A stretch of 64,000 bases of DNA from Gammaproteobacteria bacterium (lineage in GTDB: Bacteria > Pseudomonadota > Gammaproteobacteria > Enterobacterales > Psychrobiaceae): assembly GCA_013214945.1 (NCBI GenBank), contig JABSRT010000019.1, positions 44,955-108,954 of the forward strand, written 5' to 3'. Position numbers and translations under genes: made by a program. A model generated the notes under the pieces. That model had not been told where the DNA came from. It worked only from the letters and a program-made list of their open reading frames with translations, and ran no database searches. Shown piece by piece: positions 58,754 to 64,000 of the stretch. Positions within the stretch are counted from its first letter, which is position 1. Each line of letters begins with the position of its first letter.

Positions 58754-59674
58754 TTAACGCTTAGACAAATGAATGCCTGCAAGCATGCAACGCACCGAAC
58801 CACCAGCTAGTTCAATTGCTGAAACATCTAACGGCACCAACTTAACACTATGCTGCAACGCATTAATTTGCTGCGCGGTTAACGCCGCATAAGCAGTGGT
58901 TGAAAGCGCCAAAATCCGCCCCGCCGTGCCTGTTAATTCTAATGCATTACCGCAAAACGCATTAATTTGCGACTCACTTAAACGAATAACGGCCTTGCCT
59001 GCTGCTTCAAATCGGCTAATTATTTCATTACGGCGCTTAATATCAGTCATCATGTCAAAACCCGCCATCACAAAGTCTCGCCCTATACACATGATCACAT
59101 TAGTATGATAAACCGCAGTGCCTGCGCTGTCGGCCGCATCAAACAACATTGGTTCGTAATTAAAATGGCTGCAAAAACGCTCTAACGCATGCGAGTCGGT
59201 GCGTTTAGAACGCGCGGCATAAGCAACCCGCTCAATATGATCTAATACCATTGCGCCCGTACCTTCGAGGTAAATCTCGTCGTACTCTAGCCCTGAGTAA
59301 TCAACGACATCTTGCACCCGGTATTTCTGCTTTAGCAATTCGATAATATCGGTTCGGCGCTCCTTCCGGCGGTTAGGCGCGTACATTGGGTAAATCGCAA
59401 TATGACCACCGCTATGGGTTGAAAACCAATTGTTAGGAAATACTGAATCTGGGGTTGCTAGTGTTTCGTCGTCGAACGTGTGCACGACAATGCCTTCATT
59501 TGCTAGCACCTTCGCGGCTGCAGTCACCTGCTCAAAGGCTTGTCTTTTTAAGGCTTGTCGATCATAAGGTTGACCACCTTGAAAACTGTTGTCATTTTTC
59601 GTTTGTTCATTAGGACAAAAATGGTGCGGTCGGATCATGACAACAGCATTAGGGGCTTGTGGGCATACAAACAT
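58754..59674 (-). CDS. ctlX: CtlX-type amidinotransferase-fold hydrolase
   Basis: 306 residues from ATG 59674, chosen because AGGAGAGG lies seven bases before it; the frame stays open 12 codons further up. Guanidino-group modifying fold: MFVCPQAPNAVVMIRPHHF, then FPNNWFSTHSGG, LEGTGAMVLDH, and the C-terminal nucleophile Cys in GGSVRCMLAG. Matches the CtlX group named for citrulline use, related to arginine deiminases. It probably feeds ornithine to the cyclodeaminase encoded next to it. Confidence 0.88.
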   Translation of the reverse strand: MFVCPQAPNAVVMIRPHHFCPNEQTKNDNSFQGGQPYDRQALKRQAFEQVTAAAKVLANEGIVVHTFDDETLATPDSVFPNNWFSTHSGGHIAIYPMYAPNRRKERRTDIIELLKQKYRVQDVVDYSGLEYDEIYLEGTGAMVLDHIERVAYAARSKRTDSHALERFCSHFNYEPMLFDAADSAGTAVYHTNVIMCIGRDFVMAGFDMMTDIKRRNEIISRFEAAGKAVIRLSESQINAFCGNALELTGTAGRILALSTTAYAALTAQQINALQHSVKLVPLDVSAIELAGGSVRCMLAGIHLSKR

Positions 59675-59751
59675 TAATTGCCTCTCCTGCGTGTGCGCTT
59701 TAGCTAACAAGCTAAAGCGGTAAAATAGAATGTAATAACTAAAACCTAGAC

Positions 59752-59779
59752 CTAGAAGCTAGAAGCTAGAAGCTAGAAG
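59752..59779. repeat. Four tandem copies of a 7-bp unit
   Basis: CTAGAAG repeated four times without change, preceded by a partial CTAGAC copy, in the gap between the ornithine cyclodeaminase and CtlX genes. A 7-bp unit in this gap can change length by slippage and alter the distance between the two genes. Confidence 0.9.
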
Positions 59780-59781
59780 AA

Positions 59782-60879
59782 TTATGGCTGGCTAATATCA
59801 CAGGCTAAACCAAATAAATTACGCGGGTTGTCAGGGCTTGCCACTAACTCAATTTGATTCGGATTTTGCTGCTTAATTAAGTCGTGCACATAACGCAGCG
59901 CCGAGTAATCTTCAATCGCAAAACCAACACCATCAAAAATAGTGAGCTGATCGGCTGTGATGCGCCCCACCTGTTCACCGTTAATCACTTGATACATTTC
60001 GGTCACTGGTGAGTTTGCTGGTAACTGCTGAATGTCACCTTCAATACGTGTTTGCGGCTCGTATTCAACAAACACATCGCCACGGATCAGTAACTGCGCT
60101 TCTAACTCAGTTTTACCCGGACAATCACCACCAATCGCGTTGATGTGTACACCTGCAGGCACCATATCACTGGTTAAAATGGTCGCGTTTCTCTTGTCGG
60201 CGGTGCAGGTAGTAATAATGTCGGCACCTTGAACCGCTTCGCCCGCCGATTGGCAAACAATAATTTCTAGATTTGTGTGGGCAAGATTGTTGCGACATTT
60301 TTCAATAGCCTGGGCATCAATGTCGTATAAACGAATAGTGTTAATGCCCAATATTTTACTAAAGGCAGTAATTTGAAACTCCGATTGCGCGCCACAACCA
60401 ATCATCGCCATAGTTGACGCATTTTTTGGCGCCAAATATTTCGCCATCATCGCCGAAGTAGCTGCGGTTCGTAATGCTGTAAGAATGGTCATTTCAGACA
60501 ATAACAACGGATAACCTGTCGCAACATCTGACAATACCCCAAAGGCTGTCACGGTTTGCAAACCAGACTTGGTATTTTTAGGGTGGCCATTGACATACTT
60601 AAAGCTAAACTGACTGTCATCGCCAATTGGCATCAGTTCAATTACGCCGTCGGTTGAGTGCGCCGCGAAACGGGGTGACTTATCAAAACACTGCCAGCGT
60701 AGGTAATCTTGCTCAAGATAATCGACTAAACCAACAATGAAATTTTCCGTACCAACCTGCTGCAACAGCTTAATCATGTCGCTAACACCAACAAACGAAA
60801 CATTCGACGTTTTAGTGCTTAAGCCAGTGCTTTTCATATCAGTATTTTTCATATCAACGCTATTTACTAGTGTATTCAT
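59782..60879 (-). CDS. Ornithine cyclodeaminase
   Basis: 365 residues from ATG 60879 (GGA seven bases before it); an upstream ATG at 60891 is the alternative. Converts L-ornithine to L-proline and ammonia with tightly bound NAD. Family patterns: LLSEMTILTALRTAATSAMM, the Rossmann motif MIGCGAQSEFQ, ADIITTCTADKRNATIL and GVHINAIGGDCPGKTELE. The N-terminal 25 residues are a short Met/Lys/Ser/Thr repeat. First gene of the pair with ctlX and divergent from the AsnC-type regulator. Confidence 0.93.
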   Translation of the reverse strand: MNTLVNSVDMKNTDMKSTGLSTKTSNVSFVGVSDMIKLLQQVGTENFIVGLVDYLEQDYLRWQCFDKSPRFAAHSTDGVIELMPIGDDSQFSFKYVNGHPKNTKSGLQTVTAFGVLSDVATGYPLLLSEMTILTALRTAATSAMMAKYLAPKNASTMAMIGCGAQSEFQITAFSKILGINTIRLYDIDAQAIEKCRNNLAHTNLEIIVCQSAGEAVQGADIITTCTADKRNATILTSDMVPAGVHINAIGGDCPGKTELEAQLLIRGDVFVEYEPQTRIEGDIQQLPANSPVTEMYQVINGEQVGRITADQLTIFDGVGFAIEDYSALRYVHDLIKQQNPNQIELVASPDNPRNLFGLACDISQP

Positions 60880-61083
60880 TGTGTATTCCATTTTTAGTTA
60901 TGCAGCAGCTAGTAACTTATTAAGCGATTAGCTGGTGTAATTGTTAAGCCATATAATATCGGCTGACATAAACATTAAAAATGGCAAAAACTTGCAACTT
61001 TTGCACAAATAATTATCATAATGCTAGATATGATTATCAAAATGACAATCAGGTGTCTCATAAGTCAAAACTAAGGTGGCAAC

Positions 61084-61539
61084 ATGGCCGTAACTTCTTC
61101 AAATAACAAACGGGTTTACCTTTACGACTCGGTCGACAAACAACTGATCTCTATTTTGCGCACCGACGCCCGCGCCTCTATTTCAACACTGGCCAAATTA
61201 CTCAACGTATCGCGAGGCACGGTCCAAAACAGACTTGATCGCTTAATTAGCTCTGGCGCTATTTTAGGCTTTACCATCCGCGCCCACGACGAGCTTGAAA
61301 CCGATGTCATTAAATCAATAATGATGATTGAGGTAGTAGGCAAATCCACCAGCCAAGTCATTAGTAAATTGCGTGGCATTGCCCAGCTAGAAAAACTGCA
61401 CACCACCAATGGCGCATGGGATTTAGTGGCCGAAATTAGAACCTCAAACTTATTAGAGTTTGATCAAGTACTGCGCGAAGTAAGAACCATCGATGGCGTG
61501 CTAAACAGTGAAACCAGTATTTTGTTAAGTTCGGTGTGA
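61084..61539 (+). CDS. Lrp/AsnC-family transcriptional regulator
   Basis: 151 residues: N-terminal winged helix (DKQLISILRTDARASISTLA, then VSRGTVQNRLDRL) and C-terminal RAM ligand domain. Divergent from the ornithine cyclodeaminase gene, so it most likely senses ornithine, arginine or citrulline and controls that pair. Weak ribosome-binding site (AAGGTGG). Confidence 0.93.
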   Translation: MAVTSSNNKRVYLYDSVDKQLISILRTDARASISTLAKLLNVSRGTVQNRLDRLISSGAILGFTIRAHDELETDVIKSIMMIEVVGKSTSQVISKLRGIAQLEKLHTTNGAWDLVAEIRTSNLLEFDQVLREVRTIDGVLNSETSILLSSV

Positions 61540-61760
61540 GGTGTTGTTTTAAAGTCTGCTGATTATGCTTTATCAAACGCATCATTTGATGTGCTTTATA
61601 AAGACATTTGGTTAGGTCATTTCAATCAATATTAAGTTTAAAGATTAATAAGGCTAATTTGTAACTACTTCGCACGATTAGCATTAATGTTCTGTTTTTT
61701 AGTTCGACATTTCAAAAAGTTACCAAGATAATTGTTGTAAATCGTGCATGCACGCTTTAC

Positions 61761-61860
61761 TTTGGTCGTATTTCGCACTTATTGCTAGTAATTCGTTGTT
61801 TTTGAACATAGTATTGGTTTAAGTTTTATTAAGGGTGCTTTAGGAATTGAGCATGCTTGG
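61761..61860 (+). repeat. 100-bp direct repeat, left copy
   Basis: Aligns without gaps to 63901-64000 with 86 of 100 identical bases (shared blocks include TTTTTGAACATAGTATTGG and CTGCTAGTAATTC-like). Overlaps the leader of the lipoprotein gene. A perfect 12-bp palindrome CGTGCATGCACG lies just before it at 61743-61754. The remaining gap from 61540 holds no gene. Confidence 0.85.
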
Positions 61861-61897
61861 TATAGAAATGTTAGGCTACAAGGAAATATCAATTACT

Positions 61898-62485
61898 ATG
61901 TATAAATCTTTAACATTGGTTTCAATCTTTTTATTGTCAGGATGTGCGAACTTTGGACCTAAATCAATAGAGGAAAAGGCTGTCTACATTTGTGGTCTTG
62001 GTATTAGTGATTTAGCAAAAGATTCATTGGTTGCATCTCTCGAAAAAGCGTCTACAAACCCTAATGGAGTTTTTAGTTATGAAGCTAAAGAGTACACAGA
62101 AACCCAAGTAACATTATTCTTCAAACAAGCTCAAATTAATAATAACGAAGCTTTAAAAATAGCCGCAGAAGAAATAAAAGCCACTAGAGACTGCGCTATA
62201 GAATATGTTGATCTTCGCCGGCCAATTTTAACGTCAAATTCTGAGCTACAGGAAATGTGTAGATTAGATGTTGAAAGAAAATTAACACCTAAAGGAAATA
62301 AAGGCACTCTTGCACAATGGAATTTACCAAATGGGGAGTTCATGAAAGACAAAGAAGTTGTGATCATGAGGGGAGTCTTTAGTAATGGAGGTTGTAGATC
62401 TCAATTAATTGAAGCTAAGTGTCGCTTTGAAGGAAAGAATTTCTCTGAGTCCGTAATTACACAATCGAAGAAAGGGGGTTGTTAG
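61898..62485 (+). CDS. Small lipoprotein carried on an integron-type cassette
   Basis: 195 residues from ATG 61898, chosen because it gives a textbook lipoprotein signal peptide with lipobox LSGC (MYKSLTLVSIFLLSGCANFG); a TTG 51 bases up is only an upstream extension of the frame. The mature part is mixed alpha/beta with four or five Cys and no family I recognise (ECALEYVDLRR-like end of the helical part, then RGVFSNGGCRSQLIEAKCRF). It is A+T-rich, Lys/Asn/Ile-rich DNA unlike the core genes. Its stop codon is joined to an attC site, the layout of a gene cassette. Confidence 0.75.
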   Translation: MYKSLTLVSIFLLSGCANFGPKSIEEKAVYICGLGISDLAKDSLVASLEKASTNPNGVFSYEAKEYTETQVTLFFKQAQINNNEALKIAAEEIKATRDCAIEYVDLRRPILTSNSELQEMCRLDVERKLTPKGNKGTLAQWNLPNGEFMKDKEVVIMRGVFSNGGCRSQLIEAKCRFEGKNFSESVITQSKKGGC

Positions 62486-62587
62486 CCTAACAAGGGTTTT
62501 CAAGTCGGACAAATTACAGTTGGCTTTTTGTTCGTGCCTCACTTATTTTAGCCAACTGCTATTTGCCGCTTAAAACGGCGTTATATG
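62485..62587 (+). other. attC recombination site of an integron gene cassette
   Basis: About 103 bp with the outer boxes GCCTAAC (62485-62491) and GTTATAT (62580-62586). Between them the two arms are complementary with single unpaired bases: GTTTTCAAGTCGGACAAAT pairs with ATTTGCCGCTTAAAAC, and CAGTTGGCT with AGCCAACTG. The apical loop is about 24 bases. Extra-helical bases on one strand are the mark by which integrases recognise the folded bottom strand. The following gene starts nine bases after the right box. Confidence 0.85.
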
Positions 62588-62594
62588 CTCAAGG

Positions 62595-63002
62595 ATGATT
62601 CCTTTGAACTTTCCAAAAAAACAACATTATGTACCTCAGTTTCTTCTTAGATATTTCGCACAAAATAAAAATAGGGTTTATGTTTTTGATAAAAAAATGA
62701 ACCGCACCTTCCCATCAAATGTTAAGGATGTCGGGCACGAAAATAATTTTTATGATGATCAGATACTTGGATATGGGAATGAAACAGAGATAAAGCTGTC
62801 TGAACTTGAAACCGTTGTGGCACCTGTTATTGAAAAGATAATATCCCAAGGAACTATTAAAAACTTAGAAGATTGGGAACATAAATTTCTATGCTTATTT
62901 GCTACCGTGCAAATGATAAGAACAAATGATACACGGGAGTTTCTAGAAGAGTTTAACCAAATACTGAGCAAAGTAAGCGCACAACTAACCAGTTGCGCTT
63001 AG
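62595..63002 (+). pseudogene. DUF4238 gene, 3'-truncated by an IS66-family element
   Basis: The first 126 codons, to 62972, encode the N-terminal part of a DUF4238 protein (KKQHYVPQFLLRYFAQNKNR, then DVGHENNFYD, and a helical segment with LCLFATVQMIRTN). The last nine residues come from the end of the adjoining IS and are not native. DUF4238 proteins are usually around 300 residues, so more than half is missing. Start ATG follows the attC right box by nine bases, as for a cassette gene. Confidence 0.8.
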
Positions 63003-63607
63003 CCTGACGTGTAATCGAGCTGCACATTCCACGGCATCAGTGCCGTTAAATCGGTTTGTTCATCTAAATTTGGTAGTGTTTTGAACAAGTGCTGGAAGTA
63101 GAAATATGGATTGATGTCATTGGCACGGCAAGTCATCACGATACTATAAAGTGTCGCGCTCGCCTCAGCTCCTTTAACCGATTGTGAGAACATCCAATTT
63201 TTCCTGCCTGTGGTGAACGGCCTGATATCTCTTTCTGTAATATTATTATCGATGCCTAATTCACCATCATCGATATAACGAATGAGCTTTTCCCACTGAT
63301 TCAATGTGTAGTTTATCGCGATAGCGATATAGCTTTTAGCGGTCAGATTTTCTTTGGTTTCATCAAGCCATTGTTTGAATGCATCGAGTATCGGTTTCGA
63401 TTTTTCTTGTCGCAGTTGATACCGCTCCGCAACGGATAACTTCTTGGCTTTTATTTTGTTTTCAATTTGGTAAAGCTTACCGATAAAACTAATCGCTTTA
63501 TGCGCTCGACCTTTACTCTTTTTTTCCGATCTTAAGGCTTCGTCATATTTACGACGCGTATGTGCCCAGCAGCCTACGGCTAAAACACCGTCGACATTAT
63601 CATAAAC
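62973..63607 (-). mobile_element. IS66-family insertion sequence, fragment
   Basis: The left end begins GTAAGCGC, the usual terminus of IS66 elements, and contains a palindrome TAAGCGCA (62974-62981) / TGCGCTTA (62994-63001). Only the 3' part of the transposase gene remains; the other end of the element is missing where the RAYT remnant begins. Confidence 0.78.
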
Positions 63608-63622
63608 GATAAAAAGGGACAC
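62999..63622 (-). pseudogene. IS66-family transposase, C-terminal fragment
   Basis: 207 residues that match the C-terminal half of IS66-type DDE transposases: VGCWAHTRRKYDEAL, a helical insert, GIDNNITERDIRPFTTGRKN, WMFSQSVKGAEASATLYSIV, and the IS66 C-terminal domain (MTCRANDINPYFYFQHLFKT, ending WNVQLDYTSG). The ATG at 63622 lies in the adjoining element; native IS66 sequence starts at about 63607. The catalytic Asp in the missing part and the N-terminal half are absent, so it cannot transpose by itself. Confidence 0.85.
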
Positions 63623-63693
63623 CCAAGTTTTTTAGATGTCTAAATCAATTTTTGTACTATGCTTGTGGCCTGCTACTTGTCGGAGTAAATACA

Positions 63694-63822
63694 ATGACCC
63701 GAGCCCGTGATAGTTTAATTGATTTAGCCACAACCCCTTATTACCACGTTATTTCACGCTGCGTTCGCCGTGCTTATTTGTGTGGGATAATAAGGGACAT
63801 CCATAACAAAATTAGCGATTAA
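63694..63822 (+). pseudogene. RAYT (Y1/REP-associated tyrosine transposase), N-terminal fragment
   Basis: ATG at 63694 followed by the unmistakable start of this family ([20 protein letters not shown], then [11 protein letters not shown]). After the glycine at 63786 the sequence departs and reaches a stop at 63820. Only 31 of about 300 residues remain. An 18-base motif GATAANAAGGGACAYCCA flanks the fragment as a direct repeat (63608-63625 and 63786-63803, 16 of 18 identical), suggesting that most of the gene was lost by recombination between them. Confidence 0.8.
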
Positions 63823-63900
63823 TCATTTAACTTGATGGCACTATATCTCTTTTTATGAATCGAAATTGGCTATATTTTGTGGGGGTCCCGAATTACGTCC

Positions 63901-64000
63901 TTTGGTCGTATTACACACTTACTGCTAGTAATTCATTATTTTTGAACATAGTATTGGGTTTACTTTTATTAAGTGTGCTTTTGTAATTGACCATGGTTGA
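63901..64000 (+). repeat. 100-bp direct repeat, right copy (cut by window edge)
   Basis: 86% identical to 61761-61860. In the left copy the matching segment leads into a lipoprotein gene, so a paralogous gene may begin beyond the right edge. Confidence 0.85.

Noticed and set aside
61540..61760. Second attC site upstream of the lipoprotein gene
   Set aside because: No paired RYYYAAC / GTTRRRY boxes with complementary arms could be found there.

Overview
The window looks like chromosome from a marine gammaproteobacterium of the Alteromonadales (Shewanella / Colwellia / Psychrobium type). This is inferred from gene content and order: pepN, the prc-proQ-(small acidic protein)-msrC/rsmF cluster, fadIJ, a moxR/Bat operon followed by an ECF sigma/DUF3379 pair, aroC-prmB-smrB and etfBA. 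Base composition is moderately A+T-rich. No rRNA, tRNA or CRISPR array was seen.

Layout. 1-8.3 kb: pepN (its last codons run off the left edge), a dispersed repeat, prc, proQ, a small acidic protein, msrC and rsmF. 8.4-12 kb: the fadI-fadJ beta-oxidation operon. 12.2-20.6 kb: a tightly overlapping MoxR-DUF58-DUF4381-vWA-vWA/TPR-BatD operon, then an ECF sigma factor and its DUF3379 anti-sigma partner. 20.7-21.3 kb: wreck of a sensor kinase. 21.6-25.3 kb: an outer-membrane barrel and a PstS-like protein, convergent with a GGDEF-EAL protein. 25.5-30.9 kb: yfcL, an NAD-kinase-like gene, epmC, an MFS transporter, aroC and prmB on the minus strand. 31-38.8 kb: smrB, sixA, an insulysin-like peptidase, tdk, a VanZ-family protein and etfBA. 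39-41 kb: a CreA-like lipoprotein and an unusual membrane protein with a winged-helix-like tail.

41.4-52.4 kb is a sugar-use locus. An aglEFGAK-type operon (periplasmic binding protein, two permeases, GH13 alpha-glucosidase, ATPase) is divergent from a LacI-family regulator. Two AAAGCGCTTT operators lie between them. A GH1 beta-glucosidase and an outer-membrane porin follow, so capture, porin uptake, ABC transport and intracellular hydrolysis are encoded together. 53.4-58.5 kb holds two LysR regulators, each divergent from a small operon (metallo-beta-lactamase-fold protein + DsbA-like protein; zinc-type alcohol dehydrogenase-like protein + ABM monooxygenase). 58.7-61.5 kb is an amino-acid module: CtlX-type hydrolase, ornithine cyclodeaminase and a divergent Lrp/AsnC regulator.

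61.5-64 kb is mobile accessory DNA. A lipoprotein gene is followed by an integron-type attC site and by a DUF4238 gene cut short by an IS66-family element. The IS66 transposase gene is in turn cut by the remains of a RAYT (REP-associated tyrosine transposase) gene. A 100-bp direct repeat brackets the region. Most of the window is ordinary core chromosome. The most unusual items are this nested cassette/IS scar, the hairpin-rich dispersed repeat family, and the membrane-anchored winged-helix-like protein.
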